Assembly (NCBI RefSeq): GCF_023822025.1 | Contig: NZ_CP082909.1 | Span: 5,190,001 to 5,254,000, forward strand | Reading direction: 5' to 3' | DNA from: Endozoicomonas sp. 4G | GTDB lineage: Bacteria; Pseudomonadota; Gammaproteobacteria; Pseudomonadales; Endozoicomonadaceae | Length of the DNA stretch: 64,000 bases | Shown here: positions 35,129 through 45,249 of the stretch, piece by piece | Layout: each line of letters begins with the position of its first letter | Position numbering within the stretch: the first letter of the stretch is position 1 | Position numbers and translations under genes: made by a program | The notes under the pieces: generated by a model | What the model saw: the letters and a program-made list of their open reading frames with translations, nothing else | Database searches by the model: none | What the model was told of the DNA's origin: nothing

Positions 35129-36250
35129 TCAGCGAGTGGCGGAGTTTAACGCAGGATAGGCTGCCTGATCGAGCCATTGCATCAGATCACGGAGCTTGCT
35201 TTGCACACTGTCAGTATTCTCGCCACACACATTAATGTGACCCATCTTGCGTCCGGGTCGTTTGCCTTTGCCGTACCAGTGAACATGAACCCCTTCCATA
35301 GCAACCACCGCTTGAGGAAGCGTGTCTTCACCCAGGATGTTGATCATGGTGGTTTCACGGATAAGACGGGTACTGCCCAGGGGCATTGCACAAATCGCAC
35401 GCAGGTGATTTTCAAACTGACAGGTTTCAGCCCCTTGCTGAGTCCAGTGCCCGGAGTTGTGAACCCTTGGCGCTATTTCGTTGACCAGCAGGGAACCATT
35501 GACATCAAAAAACTCCAGAGCCAGCACTCCGACATAGCCCAGAAGCTCAGCCACAGCAATAAACATCTGCTTTGCCTGTTCCTGCAAAGCCTGATCGGTG
35601 ATTGCCGTGGAAAGACTCAGCACACCGTTGGTATGAACATTCTCGGCCAGAGGGTAGACCGCAACCGTGCCATCGGCACTGCGGGCGCCGACCAGTGAGA
35701 CTTCCCGATCAAAAGCCACAAACTGTTCGGCAACAATGGCCTGATGTTCAGTTGCTGCGATACATTCCGCCATTTCTGCCCAGACAGCATCGGCCTGTCC
35801 GACCTCTGTTAACCGCCATTGCCCTTTACCGTCATAACCGCCCAGGGCACTCTTGAGCACCATGGGTACGCCCACATGCTCAATCGCTGTCTGGAAGTCC
35901 TGATAAGACTGGATGACAGAGTATCGGGCATTTTTCACACCCGCATCATCCAACAGCTTTTTCTCAATACGGCGGTCACCACCGGCTTTGATGGCTTCTG
36001 AAGAAGGCAGGAATTTACCGCTTTTCTCGCAGATAGCCAGAATATCAAGGGGGATGTGCTCAAATTCTGCGGTAATCACATCAGCCTGCCTGATCGCCGA
36101 TTCCAGGTCATCACCGGTGGTCATTTGAGTCAGCGGGTGAACCACTGTTTTGCTGCCTACGTCGTAAGCACTGATTTGAATGTTCAGCGGTGCGCCAGCC
36201 AGTGACATCATTCGCGCCAGCTGACCGGCCCCCAGCACTAAAACCTGCAT
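35129..36250 (-). CDS. purK: N5-carboxyaminoimidazole ribonucleotide synthase
   Basis: PurK is an ATP-grasp enzyme that joins bicarbonate to aminoimidazole ribonucleotide in purine synthesis. The 373-residue protein starts with a nucleotide-like motif ([20 protein letters not shown]) and has the ATP-grasp segments [17 protein letters not shown] and [30 protein letters not shown]. It follows purE after 4 bases, giving the standard purEK unit. Confidence 0.96.
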   Translation of the reverse strand: MQVLVLGAGQLARMMSLAGAPLNIQISAYDVGSKTVVHPLTQMTTGDDLESAIRQADVITAEFEHIPLDILAICEKSGKFLPSSEAIKAGGDRRIEKKLLDDAGVKNARYSVIQSYQDFQTAIEHVGVPMVLKSALGGYDGKGQWRLTEVGQADAVWAEMAECIAATEHQAIVAEQFVAFDREVSLVGARSADGTVAVYPLAENVHTNGVLSLSTAITDQALQEQAKQMFIAVAELLGYVGVLALEFFDVNGSLLVNEIAPRVHNSGHWTQQGAETCQFENHLRAICAMPLGSTRLIRETTMINILGEDTLPQAVVAMEGVHVHWYGKGKRPGRKMGHINVCGENTDSVQSKLRDLMQWLDQAAYPALNSATR

Positions 36251-36254
36251 CAGA

Positions 36255-36740
36255 TTAGTCCTCAGCCGGATCGGGATTAGCCAGAACCGTGTCGGTTTGT
36301 TCTTGACGGAAAGCTTCTATCTTAGCCATAACCGCTTCGTTGTGCGTACCAATGATCTGAGCGGCCAGAATACCAGCATTGGCCGCACCAGCCTCGCCAA
36401 TAGCCAGCGTTCCAACAGCAATCCCTTTAGGCATCTGGGCGATAGACAGCAATGAATCCATACCTTTCAGGGCCTTGGACTGAACCGGTACGCCCAGAAC
36501 CGGCAGGCTGGTAAAAGCAGCTGCCATACCCGGCAGGTGCGCTGCACCGCCCGCGCCTGCAATGATGACTTTAAGACCGCGCTCTTTAGCACCTGTGGCA
36601 TAGTCAGCCAACAGCTGGGGGGTCCGGTGTGCTGAAACCACCCGGGTTTCATAAGAGACGCCAAACCGGTCCAGCATTTCTGCTGCCCGTTTCATTGTTG
36701 GCCAGTCTGACTTTGAACCCATGATAATGCCGACTTCCAT
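36255..36740 (-). CDS. purE: N5-carboxyaminoimidazole ribonucleotide mutase
   Basis: PurE moves the carboxylate of N5-CAIR to give CAIR. The 161-residue protein has the class I signature [20 protein letters not shown] and [15 protein letters not shown] with the conserved His, plus [24 protein letters not shown]. The ATG lies 148 bases downstream of the end of dprA on the same strand, where the purEK promoter should lie. Confidence 0.97.
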   Translation of the reverse strand: MEVGIIMGSKSDWPTMKRAAEMLDRFGVSYETRVVSAHRTPQLLADYATGAKERGLKVIIAGAGGAAHLPGMAAAFTSLPVLGVPVQSKALKGMDSLLSIAQMPKGIAVGTLAIGEAGAANAGILAAQIIGTHNEAVMAKIEAFRQEQTDTVLANPDPAED

Positions 36741-36888
36741 CTAACGCTCCTGTAAGTCGTGTAGTTATAGGTAGGTGACTCGGGGTAGATTATATGAAGA
36801 GTTCTGCGTTTGAGCGAATGGGCATTTGGAAAATCATGGGATAAATTATGAGCGACTGGAAAAATGATCGTTTTTTAATGAGAAAGAG

Positions 36889-38019
36889 CTAACCTGTTCT
36901 GATATACCCCCCTGACACCGACTCAATAAACCCCTCCAGCTCCATCTCCGTCAAAATAACAGACACTTCATCAAACGAGAGCCCCGATACCTGGCAGATC
37001 AGATCCACACTGACGGCTTCACCGTTGATATTTTCCAGGATGACTCGCTGAACCCCTGATAAGTCAGGACTGATGGGTTCGGGTTCAGGAGAAGATTCCA
37101 CAAGCGCTCTGAGATAGCTCTGCAATTCAATCAGGATATCCTCAGCCGACTCAACCAGAACTGCCCCTTCTTTTATGAGCTTATGGCAGCCACGGCTGAG
37201 AGGATTTAACACAGAACCCGGCACGGCAAACACTTCCCGTCCCTGCTCAGCAGCCAGTCGGGCGGAAATCAGTGAACCGCTGTTAAGAGCAGCCTCAACC
37301 ACCAGCACACCGGCTGACAAGCCACTGATGATGCGATTTCTTCTTGGAAAATGTCCGGGGTTAGCCGTCGTCCCCAGGGGAAATTCGCTCACCACGGCGC
37401 CCTGCATGGCGATGGCCTTGTAGAGGTCGCCATGGCTTCTTGGATAAATCACATCCACCCCGGTTCCCAGAACCGCTATGGTGCTGCCATAACTGCCAAG
37501 TACGCCCTGATGGGCAGCGGCATCAATTCCCAGTGCCATGCCGCTGGTAATGACCAGCCCTTTTCGGGATAGGTCTCTGGCCATCTCCTGGGCCAGTCGG
37601 CGGGCCTGGGGAGTGGGTCGGCGGCTACCGACAATCGCCAGCTGAGGCTCATTCAATAAATCGATATTTCCGATCACGTAGAGCAGGGGAGGAGGGTCAC
37701 TTAATTCTTTCAGAGCCACCGGGTATTGCGGCGATTGCAGGGTAATAATGTGATGAGCGGTGCTGGCTTCCAGCCAGGCTCGACAATGGTTCAGACGCTT
37801 AACAATATCCGGAGTTTCAGGATTTCCTGATAGTTGCGCTGCCAGTTTTTCCGGCAGCCCCATTCTCAATGCCTGATAAGAGGCTGACAGAATAGCGTCT
37901 GCTGAACCAAATTCCCGGATCAGACTGTTGAAGCGAACAGCCCCTAATCCGGGCTGAAATGAAAGCAGCAGCCATTTGTATAACAGCTGCCAGTTGGCAT
38001 CATGGAATTGCTGAGTCAT
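36889..38019 (-). CDS. dprA: DNA-processing protein DprA
   Basis: DprA protects incoming single-stranded DNA and loads RecA during natural transformation. The 376-residue protein has a SAM-like N-terminal domain (LLSFQPGLGAVRFNSLIREFG), a Rossmann core (AIVGSRRPTPQARRLAQEMA, ITSGMALGIDAAAHQG, STIAVLGTGVDVIYPRSH) and a C-terminal winged-helix domain (QRVILENINGEAVSVDLICQVSGL). It lies 6 bases behind the LysM gene. The gene may reflect transformation ability or general recombination; dprA is also conserved in species not known to be competent. Confidence 0.95.
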   Translation of the reverse strand: MTQQFHDANWQLLYKWLLLSFQPGLGAVRFNSLIREFGSADAILSASYQALRMGLPEKLAAQLSGNPETPDIVKRLNHCRAWLEASTAHHIITLQSPQYPVALKELSDPPPLLYVIGNIDLLNEPQLAIVGSRRPTPQARRLAQEMARDLSRKGLVITSGMALGIDAAAHQGVLGSYGSTIAVLGTGVDVIYPRSHGDLYKAIAMQGAVVSEFPLGTTANPGHFPRRNRIISGLSAGVLVVEAALNSGSLISARLAAEQGREVFAVPGSVLNPLSRGCHKLIKEGAVLVESAEDILIELQSYLRALVESSPEPEPISPDLSGVQRVILENINGEAVSVDLICQVSGLSFDEVSVILTEMELEGFIESVSGGYIRTG

Positions 38020-38025
38020 GGTATC

Positions 38026-39054
38026 TCAGGGGCTTTTAAGAGTATCGCCTACACCTATTTCTTCATAGGCAGTCAAAACAATACCATAGCTCACTTTTTC
38101 AAAAGGTCGATAAATCATGATCATGCCCGCTCTCTCAGGAGGCAGGTTAACCATTTCACCGCTGACTTGATCCTTAGCCTTCAGGTTCTTGTAGGCATTG
38201 AGTATATCGCCCTGACGCAAGCCTTCCCGGAAACCCCGATTAATAATGACGCTGCTGAACTGACCGGCTTTTTCCACAGAATCAACAACAGAAACAATTT
38301 TGCCTGTCACCGGGGCATCAGGTGCCCTGGGGAAAAAAGTGGTTTGCAGATTGAAGACGTCTGCCGGTACCACTTTATCACCCGGCTTCACTTCCTGCAG
38401 ACTTGTCCGGATCTTGAGACTGGCAATGCCATTGTTTACTTTTTGCAGGGAGGCATCGGCAACTTTATGACCGATAATACCCAATATTTCACCGCTGTCA
38501 GGATCCCTCAAAATGTCTGCGCCTCGAAGAATGTCGAGATTCTTATCCAAAGAACCGATTCGCCCCCGAGCATAAACCTTGTCGCCCGCCCCGCTGATGA
38601 TTCGTTCCTGTCTGGAAGCAAATATATAAGGAGCACCGTCCAACGCCAGTTTAGAGGTAAATACCCGGCTGCTCTTGAGAAAGGCATCGATTGCGCTGAG
38701 CGGAATAGCAGGAATAGCCGCTTGCGCGGGCAGGGTTCTGACTTTCGGGCTGAGCTTGATGGTTCTGCCACTATGGCCACGACGAAGAATCGTCAACCTC
38801 GGGCGACCATCGATGTAGATCAGGCTCACCAGATCTCCAGGGAAGATAAGATCGGGGTTATGAATCTGAGGATTTGCGTGCCAGATTTCAGGCCACAGCC
38901 AGGGGCTTTTCAGGAAACGGTTGGAAATATCCCAGAGCGTGTCCCCTTTTTTTACCAGGTAATCCTGGGGAGAATCAGCCTTGATCGGGCCATCATAAGC
39001 CATCCCTGATGACCACAGGCAGAGTAGTAGAACGCCCAGTAATGCGCTTCTCAT
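38026..39054 (-). CDS. LysM domain-containing periplasmic protein
   Basis: The 342-residue protein has a signal peptide (LLGVLLLCLWSSGMA) and one LysM peptidoglycan-binding domain at residues about 30 to 80 (YLVKKGDTLWDISNRFLKSPWLWPEIW, then HNPDLIFPGDLV). The rest has beta-rich repeats of unknown role. This protein lies beside dprA in many Pseudomonas-like genomes. It probably binds cell wall in the periplasm; a specific function is not known. Confidence 0.92.
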   Translation of the reverse strand: MRSALLGVLLLCLWSSGMAYDGPIKADSPQDYLVKKGDTLWDISNRFLKSPWLWPEIWHANPQIHNPDLIFPGDLVSLIYIDGRPRLTILRRGHSGRTIKLSPKVRTLPAQAAIPAIPLSAIDAFLKSSRVFTSKLALDGAPYIFASRQERIISGAGDKVYARGRIGSLDKNLDILRGADILRDPDSGEILGIIGHKVADASLQKVNNGIASLKIRTSLQEVKPGDKVVPADVFNLQTTFFPRAPDAPVTGKIVSVVDSVEKAGQFSSVIINRGFREGLRQGDILNAYKNLKAKDQVSGEMVNLPPERAGMIMIYRPFEKVSYGIVLTAYEEIGVGDTLKSP

Positions 39055-39196
39055 GAGTTCCCAATCCCTTGCAAGACTAAATCACTATTATTCTCGACCA
39101 GCAACGGCCTTTCTGTACCTGCTGAGCAAATCCCGGAACTATCCAACTCGCTGATTTTTGCCTACATTAGAGTAGCTAGAGCTAGGGAGGTGATAT

Positions 39197-39634
39197 ATGG
39201 AAAACTTATACAAAACTGATTACTACCAATGGGTCAAACAACAAAAAGAGCTGTTGATAAACCGGCAGTTTGACCAGCTTGACCTGGAAAATCTCATTGA
39301 GGAAGTCGACGATATGGGTAAGCATGAGCCCCGGTCACTCACCAGCCACCTGAAGCAATTACTCATGCATCTCCTCAAATGGCACTATCAACCTGAGCAT
39401 CAATCAAGGAGCTGGCAAGACTCCATTATTCTCCACAGGGAAGATGTTGAAGAGCTGCTTTTGGAAAACCCAAGCCTTAACCCTAAATTGCCTGAACTGT
39501 ACAGCAAGGCCTATAAAAGAGCGGTTGCACTGGCGGTTAAGCAAACTGGCCTTCCAGCAAAGACTTTTCCAAAAGAATGCCCGTGGGCCTACAAACAGGT
39601 TATGAGAGATGGCTGGTTGCCAGGAGCAGAATGA
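39197..39634 (+). CDS. DUF29 domain-containing protein
   Basis: The 145-residue protein fits the DUF29 family: YKTDYYQWVKQQKELLINRQFDQLDLENLIEEVDDMGK at the start, followed by LTSHLKQLLMHLLKWHYQPE and WQDSI. It is helical and soluble by appearance. The ATG has a strong GGGAGGT site. Its stop overlaps the start of the next gene (ATGA). The function of DUF29 is unknown; such genes are common in cyanobacteria and scattered in proteobacteria. Confidence 0.92.
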   Translation: MENLYKTDYYQWVKQQKELLINRQFDQLDLENLIEEVDDMGKHEPRSLTSHLKQLLMHLLKWHYQPEHQSRSWQDSIILHREDVEELLLENPSLNPKLPELYSKAYKRAVALAVKQTGLPAKTFPKECPWAYKQVMRDGWLPGAE

Positions 39635-41481
39635 ACTCAAAAGGACTGTTTCCAGAACTGTATCTGACAGGCTGGCTGTTACTGCTCAGCTCGCCACTCT
39701 TTGGGGAAGTGACAATCCACAAGTCTCACGGCCTGTCGCGGTTTCACGATCTTAAATACCCCGCCAGCTTCAGACACTTTGACTACGTCAATCCACAGGC
39801 ACCTAAAGGTGGTGAAATCAGCCTGTTTGCCCACGGCACCTTTGACTCACTGAACCCATACGCCCCCCAGGGCAATACGCTTTCCGGGTTACCTTCGTTC
39901 GCCTACATGCGTTACGGCTTCACTGAGCTGAATGAGCCATTAATGGTGGGTTCAGGGCAGTATGCACCTTCGGGAGATGAACCCCGATCGGCCTACGGGT
40001 TAATCGCTGAAAGCGTTGAATACCCGGATGATAATCAATGGATTATCTTCAACCTTCGCCCCGAAGCCCGTTTTCACGACGGGCATGAAATCACTTCGGA
40101 AGATGTGCTTTTTTCATTCAAAGCCCTCAGTGACAAAGGCAGCCCACGATACAAAATGCAGCTGGACTCTATTGCGTCGGTGGCAGCACTGGGCAAGAAA
40201 AAAGTCCGCTTTAACTTTAAGCAACCGGGTTCCCGCCAACAGTTATTTCATGCCGCCGAGCTACCTGTTCTGCCAGCCCACTTCTGGAAGAACAGGGCCA
40301 TCGACAAATCAACCCTGACTCCGCCTTTGAACAGCGGCCCTTACCGGGTCAGCCGTGTGGAACCCGGCAAGCTTATTGTATTCTCAAGAGTCAAGGATTA
40401 CTGGGGCAGGGACTTACCCGTCAACAAAGGAAAATACAATTTCGACACGGTAACCATCTATTTCTACCGTGACTTTCAGGTGGCTATGGAAGCCTTCAAG
40501 ACCGGTGGCCACGATCTGCATCTTGAGGTCGTCGCCAAGAACTGGAAGAACGCTTACAACTTCCCCGCTGTCATCGACGGACGCATAAAAAAACGAACCA
40601 TTCCCCATCGGATGGCTTATGGCAGCAGCTTTTTCTTTTTCAATACACGACGTCCATTATTCAGGGATGTCCGGGTTCGTCAGGCGATAACCCTGATGTT
40701 TGATTATGAATGGACGAACCGGGTGATCTTTGACAATGCCTACCGTCGTTCTCATAGCTACTTTCCCAACAGCTCCCTGGGCGCTATTGATACGCCAACT
40801 CCGGCTGAGCAGAAGCTATTATCGTCATTAACGCCCTCATTACCGAACCCGATTGCCAGTCAGGCATTTTTGCTTCCAGTAACGTCTGGAGATGGGCAGC
40901 TAAGAACTGAAAAGAGAAAAGCCCTTTCCCTACTGAATGAGGCAGGCTGGTCCCTGAAAAACAATCAGCTGGTCAACAATATGACTCAACAACCTTTTGT
41001 TTTTGAGTTTATTGAAAACGACCACGCTACTGACCGCTACCTCTTGCCTTTCAAGAAAAACCTCGAGTCTATTGGCATCACCATGAAATATACGGTCATG
41101 GACGCCAGCCAGTATTACGCCAGAATGCGATCCCGGGACTTTGACATGATTGCCCAGTTACTGCCGCAAACGCTCTCACCGGGTACCGAGCTGATCGATT
41201 ATTTCCATTCCAGCCGGGCCAATGACAACAGCTCCAGGAATCTTGCTGGCATTGACCATCCTGTTGTGGATCAACTGCTTCAGAAACTGACTGAAGTGCA
41301 TTCACAACAGGAACTGCAAACCCTGACCCGCTCACTGGACCGGGTACTGCTGTGGAACTATTACGGCATCCCAAAGTGGCACTCCACCTACATGAGAGTG
41401 GCTCACCGGGACAAATTTGGCTGGCCAGAGCAGCTGCCGGAATACACCACCAGCTTCAGCACCTGGTGGCAAAAACCCTGA
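39631..41481 (+). CDS. YejA-like ABC transporter substrate-binding protein
   Basis: The 616-residue protein is an extracellular peptide-binding protein of the SBP_bac_5 family, YejA-like branch. It has a signal peptide (LYLTGWLLLLSSPLFG), the region YPASFRHFDYVNPQAPKGGEI, FNLRPEARFHDGHEITSEDVLFSF and FFFNTRRPLFRDVRVRQAITLMFDYEW. I start at ATG 39631, after GGAG and overlapping the DUF29 stop; the frame is open further upstream. No permease or ATPase genes adjoin it, so its transporter lies elsewhere. Confidence 0.92.
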   Translation: MNSKGLFPELYLTGWLLLLSSPLFGEVTIHKSHGLSRFHDLKYPASFRHFDYVNPQAPKGGEISLFAHGTFDSLNPYAPQGNTLSGLPSFAYMRYGFTELNEPLMVGSGQYAPSGDEPRSAYGLIAESVEYPDDNQWIIFNLRPEARFHDGHEITSEDVLFSFKALSDKGSPRYKMQLDSIASVAALGKKKVRFNFKQPGSRQQLFHAAELPVLPAHFWKNRAIDKSTLTPPLNSGPYRVSRVEPGKLIVFSRVKDYWGRDLPVNKGKYNFDTVTIYFYRDFQVAMEAFKTGGHDLHLEVVAKNWKNAYNFPAVIDGRIKKRTIPHRMAYGSSFFFFNTRRPLFRDVRVRQAITLMFDYEWTNRVIFDNAYRRSHSYFPNSSLGAIDTPTPAEQKLLSSLTPSLPNPIASQAFLLPVTSGDGQLRTEKRKALSLLNEAGWSLKNNQLVNNMTQQPFVFEFIENDHATDRYLLPFKKNLESIGITMKYTVMDASQYYARMRSRDFDMIAQLLPQTLSPGTELIDYFHSSRANDNSSRNLAGIDHPVVDQLLQKLTEVHSQQELQTLTRSLDRVLLWNYYGIPKWHSTYMRVAHRDKFGWPEQLPEYTTSFSTWWQKP

Positions 41482-41501
41482 GCAGTTCAGCTGCTTTTTT
41501 T
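41481..41501 (+). terminator. Terminator of the YejA-like gene
   Basis: AGCAG (41481-41485) and CTGCT (41491-41495) form a short stem directly at the stop codon, followed by a run of T to 41501. It also covers the last codons of the convergent DUF885 gene. Confidence 0.65.
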
Positions 41502-43331
41502 GTTCACCCAGAGGTTGACCTGCTCCTCAAGAATATCCAGAGGGACTGAGCCGTTTTTCAGAACCACATCATGAAACTCCCGGATATCAAAATCGCTGCC
41601 CAACGTTTTTCTGGCTTTTTCCCTCAATTCCAGGATCTTCAGCATACCCACTTTGTAAGCAGTGGCCTGTGAAGGCATAACAATGTAACGCTCAATGGCT
41701 TTTTTTATGTCTCTCCTGGGGTTGGGGGTATTCTCAGTCAGGTATTCAATGGCTTGCTCACGGGTCCAGCCTTTGCTGTGAATTCCGGTATCCACCACTA
41801 AACGACAAGCTCGCCATAACTCCATAGCCAGTCGACCAAAGTCCGAATAGGGATCTTTGTAGAACCCCATTTCCTTGGCAAGATACTCGGCATAAAGCCC
41901 CCAGCCTTCGATGTAGGCGATGTAACGGGTGTGTTTGCGAAACATGGGGATATCTTTCAGCTCCTGAGCGATGGACAGCTGCATATGATGGCCGGGAATG
42001 CCCTCATGATAAGCCAGAGCCTCCACCTGATAGGTGGGCATCTGTTTCATCTGGAACAGGTTGGCGTAGTATATTCCGGGTCTTGAACCGTCGGGCGCAG
42101 GACGCTGGTAAAAGGCTTTACCGGCGGATCTTTCACGAAAAGCTTCTACCCGTTTCACTTTCAGCTCAGCTTTTGGTTTGGTCAGAAACATCTGATCCAG
42201 GGCCGCGCTCATATCAGCAATAAACCGGATGTTTTCGTGCAAATATTGCTGGCGACCGAATTCATTCTCCGGTTTGTAAAATTGTGGATCGGTGCGCATA
42301 AACTCATAAAAATCCTGAAGGTCTCCTTCGAAACCCACCTTTTTCATGATCTCTCTTATTTCATCCTGAATGCGGGCGACCTCTGAGAGTCCAAGATCAT
42401 GAATCTCATCGGCACTGAGCTCCGTTGTCGTGGTTCTTTTAAGGGCGTTGCGATAGAAAGCGTCGCCTTCGGGTAGCTTCCAGACACCAGCACGATCGTC
42501 AGACTTCGCTGCCAGTAATTCAAGGTTGGCAATCAGCTTTCGGTAAGCGGGACCCACCTGATCAACCAGGGCCTTTTCAGCCTCTTTGATCAAGCGAGAC
42601 TTTTCTTCCTGTTCAAGATCCAACCGGTCCACTTTGCGGGTGAAGTCAGCCAGTAACACACTGTTTTTACCTTTCTGAAAAGGGGCTCCGGTAATGACAT
42701 TTTCAGAGTCACGAATCACCTGAGGATAAACAAACTTTGGCGCCAGAATACCCATCTCTGCCCGGATATTCAGGCCATCCAGCAACTGATCAAAATAGAC
42801 AGGCACCGCCTGCAGTCGCGCTATGTAAGCTTCTGCATCCACCTTATCTTTAATCTGGTGCAGGTTGATCAGCAGCGCTGGCATCCGTGAGTGAACACCA
42901 AACATCTGGTTAACCGGATAGTTGTGATAACGCCAGCGATAATCAGCAATATCATTTTCCAGGCTGGCTACCGCCAACCGGTAGCTCAGTTGAGTCTGGG
43001 CATCCAATGCTTCCGGGTTGATGCTGTTTCTGATGATTGCTAACTGTTTAATCTTCAGCTGATGGGATCGTCTAATGCCCGCCTCGCTGATGTCATCCCA
43101 TTTATCCTGGTCTTGTTTAATCCCCAACATGGTCTGATAGTTGGGACTCAACATCACTCTCTCCATAAAGAGCTTATCCAAAAGCTGATTCGCTTTTTCA
43201 GATTCAGAGAGAGCCTCTTGTTCAACAGCTGAAGTTTGTCGTGTAACTGGATTCTGGGCTTGCTGGGTTGAGCATCCCGAGATAAAAGCGGTTGCGATAG
43301 CAATAGCCGACAGTGTTTTTGTTTTTTGCAT
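41487..43331 (-). CDS. DUF885 family lipoprotein, putative zinc peptidase
   Basis: The 614-residue protein has a lipoprotein signal (FISGC at residues 16 to 20) and a long alpha-helical DUF885 domain. The motif HEGIPGHHMQ (residues 442 to 451) resembles the HExxH-type zinc site and is followed by YIEGWGLYAEY with the likely third ligand. Some DUF885 relatives act as carboxypeptidases or dipeptidases, but substrate is not known here. It would lie in the periplasm, attached to membrane. It is convergent with the YejA-like gene. Confidence 0.9.
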   Translation of the reverse strand: MQKTKTLSAIAIATAFISGCSTQQAQNPVTRQTSAVEQEALSESEKANQLLDKLFMERVMLSPNYQTMLGIKQDQDKWDDISEAGIRRSHQLKIKQLAIIRNSINPEALDAQTQLSYRLAVASLENDIADYRWRYHNYPVNQMFGVHSRMPALLINLHQIKDKVDAEAYIARLQAVPVYFDQLLDGLNIRAEMGILAPKFVYPQVIRDSENVITGAPFQKGKNSVLLADFTRKVDRLDLEQEEKSRLIKEAEKALVDQVGPAYRKLIANLELLAAKSDDRAGVWKLPEGDAFYRNALKRTTTTELSADEIHDLGLSEVARIQDEIREIMKKVGFEGDLQDFYEFMRTDPQFYKPENEFGRQQYLHENIRFIADMSAALDQMFLTKPKAELKVKRVEAFRERSAGKAFYQRPAPDGSRPGIYYANLFQMKQMPTYQVEALAYHEGIPGHHMQLSIAQELKDIPMFRKHTRYIAYIEGWGLYAEYLAKEMGFYKDPYSDFGRLAMELWRACRLVVDTGIHSKGWTREQAIEYLTENTPNPRRDIKKAIERYIVMPSQATAYKVGMLKILELREKARKTLGSDFDIREFHDVVLKNGSVPLDILEEQVNLWVNKKSS

Positions 43332-43657
43332 TATGGGTTCACAAGTGAGAGAGAGTTATTGTTATAGTTGACTCGACACTTATTTGACTCCCTGTCTTCG
43401 ACTTTGTCCAGCCGCACTCGTCTATAGCTCTCGGCTATCTAATGATTTATCCCGATGGCAACGCTTTAAACACAGACATCTTCCTCGTGAGCTCATCGCC
43501 TGAACGTAAATAAACACTTAAAAATGGAACGTTCGCACTTAAAACTACCTATATACCTAAAAGAAATTTAAAATTACTTTTTAATCGAACAAACAGCTTT
43601 GAGCTCACGACAGCCGAAGCTGCATTTTGCCAACAAAAAAGCTTGAGAATCATCCCC
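43332..43657. other. Gap between DUF885 gene and def
   Basis: This 326-base divergent gap shows no gene or clear hairpin. The part 43510-43590 is AT-rich and likely contains the def promoter. Nothing else is supported. Confidence 0.5.
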
Positions 43658-44167
43658 ATGGCGCTTCTGGAAATCCTCCAATACCCTGACGAAAGACTCC
43701 GCACCGTCGCCGAGCCCGTCGCTGAGGTAAACGACGATATTCGTAAAATTGTCGACGACATGCTGGAAACCATGTACGAATCCAAAGGCGTTGGCCTGGC
43801 GGCCACTCAGGTCGATATCCATCTGCGCATTATCGTGATGGACTTTTCCGATGAGGGCAACGAGCCAATGGTCCTGATCAATCCAACCTTCGAACCTCTG
43901 ACCGAAGAGTTAACGGATCTGTCTGAAGGCTGTTTGTCCATCCCCGGATTCTTCGAGCTGCTGGATCGTCCGGCTGAAGTTCGACTGACCGCGCTGGACA
44001 GGGATGGCAACCAGTACTCAAAAGATCTGGAAGGACTGCCTGCTGTCTGCGTACAACACGAGCTGGATCACCTGAATGGCAAGCTGTTTGTGGATTATCT
44101 GTCCCGCCTCAAGCAGGAACGCATTCGCAAGAAACTGGTGAAGAACAAGCGCCTCGCCACGGCTTAA
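43658..44167 (+). CDS. def: Peptide deformylase
   Basis: Def removes the formyl group from nascent proteins. The 169-residue protein shows all three family motifs: [24 protein letters not shown] and [16 protein letters not shown] (the metal-binding HELDH). The ATG at 43658 is chosen since it gives the usual [15 protein letters not shown] start; a TTG 15 bases upstream is possible. It opens the def-fmt-rsmB-trkA run typical of this chromosomal region. Confidence 0.97.
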   Translation: MALLEILQYPDERLRTVAEPVAEVNDDIRKIVDDMLETMYESKGVGLAATQVDIHLRIIVMDFSDEGNEPMVLINPTFEPLTEELTDLSEGCLSIPGFFELLDRPAEVRLTALDRDGNQYSKDLEGLPAVCVQHELDHLNGKLFVDYLSRLKQERIRKKLVKNKRLATA

Positions 44168-44179
44168 TGCCTCTGATGA

Positions 44180-44205
44180 TCCCCCGGAAAATAACTTCCG
44201 GGGGA
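44180..44205 (+). terminator. Hairpin between def and fmt
   Basis: TCCCCCGGAA (44180-44189) pairs perfectly with TTCCGGGGGA (44196-44205), followed after a few bases by ATTTT. It lies 12 bases after the def stop and may partly terminate or protect the def message before fmt. Confidence 0.7.
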
Positions 44206-44283
44206 CTCAGATTTTACTCAGCCCCTGACTTTATCTATCATCGCCGTCATCCCCATCGTTCTGTCGAGCTTGTAGAAAATCCA

Positions 44284-45249
44284 ATGAAAAGCCTTCGTAT
44301 TGTCTTTGCCGGTACTCCGGATTTTGCCAGCGCCCACCTTAAGGCGGTTCTGGACAGTCAAGCGGTTCTGGACGGTCAGCATGAAATCGTTGCTGTATAC
44401 ACCCAGCCAGACAGACCGGCGGGACGGGGCAGAAAACTCAAGCCCAGTCCGGTGAAGGAGCTGGCGCTGCAACATGACATTCCGGTGTTTCAGCCATTGT
44501 CCCTGAAAAAAGAGGAAGCCACCCGGGACCAGCTCGCTGCGCTCAAGCCCGACCTGATGATTGTGGTGGCCTACGGCCTGATACTTCCCAAAAGTGTGCT
44601 GGCTATTCCAACCTATGGCTGCATCAATGTCCATGGCTCGATTCTGCCGCGCTGGCGTGGTGCAGCCCCTATCCAGCGGGCCATTGCTGCGGGTGATAAA
44701 GAGTCCGGTGTCACCATCATGCAAATGGATGAAGGTCTGGATACGGGTGATATGCTGATAAAAGCCCACTGTCCGATTCACACAACAGATACCTCTTCCG
44801 ACTTGCATGACCGTCTGATCGAAGTAGGGCAACCTGCTCTGATCCAAGCCATTGATGCCATTGCCAAAGGCACTGTCACCGCTGAAAAGCAGGATGACCG
44901 CTACGCCTGTTATGCCCATAAAATGAGTAAGGAAGAAGCCCGTATTGATTGGCACCAACCCGCCGCTGATCTTGACTGCCTGGTGCGGGCATTCAACCCC
45001 TGGCCGGTGGCCACCACAGAGCTGGAAGGAAACGCCATTCGGGTCTGGGAAGCAGAGCTTATTGAAGGAACCCCTGATGAGATGCCCGGCACCCTGATCA
45101 AGGCTGACAAATCGGGCCTGGATATTGCCACTGCCAAAGGCATACTCCGTCTCACTAACGTGCAGTTATCTGGCAGCCGTGCCATGCCCGTTCAGGACCT
45201 GCTTAACAGCCGCAGGGATATGTTTGTACCAGGGAAAAAATTTAACTGA
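44284..45249 (+). CDS. fmt: Methionyl-tRNA formyltransferase
   Basis: Fmt formylates the initiator Met-tRNA. The 321-residue protein has the motif [16 protein letters not shown] at the start, the formyl-folate region [21 protein letters not shown] and [14 protein letters not shown]. The ATG at 44284 is chosen; 39 more codons are open upstream but cross the hairpin. A small 18-bp duplication (44344-44379) adds six residues near position 25. The stop overlaps the rsmB start by one base. Confidence 0.96.
   Translation: MKSLRIVFAGTPDFASAHLKAVLDSQAVLDGQHEIVAVYTQPDRPAGRGRKLKPSPVKELALQHDIPVFQPLSLKKEEATRDQLAALKPDLMIVVAYGLILPKSVLAIPTYGCINVHGSILPRWRGAAPIQRAIAAGDKESGVTIMQMDEGLDTGDMLIKAHCPIHTTDTSSDLHDRLIEVGQPALIQAIDAIAKGTVTAEKQDDRYACYAHKMSKEEARIDWHQPAADLDCLVRAFNPWPVATTELEGNAIRVWEAELIEGTPDEMPGTLIKADKSGLDIATAKGILRLTNVQLSGSRAMPVQDLLNSRRDMFVPGKKFN
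44344..44379 (+). repeat. 18-bp tandem duplication in fmt
   Basis: GCGGTTCTGGACAGTCAA (44344-44361) is followed by GCGGTTCTGGACGGTCAG (44362-44379), a 16 of 18 match, encoding a repeated [12 protein letters not shown] segment in the loop after the first helix of Fmt. Confidence 0.85.
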
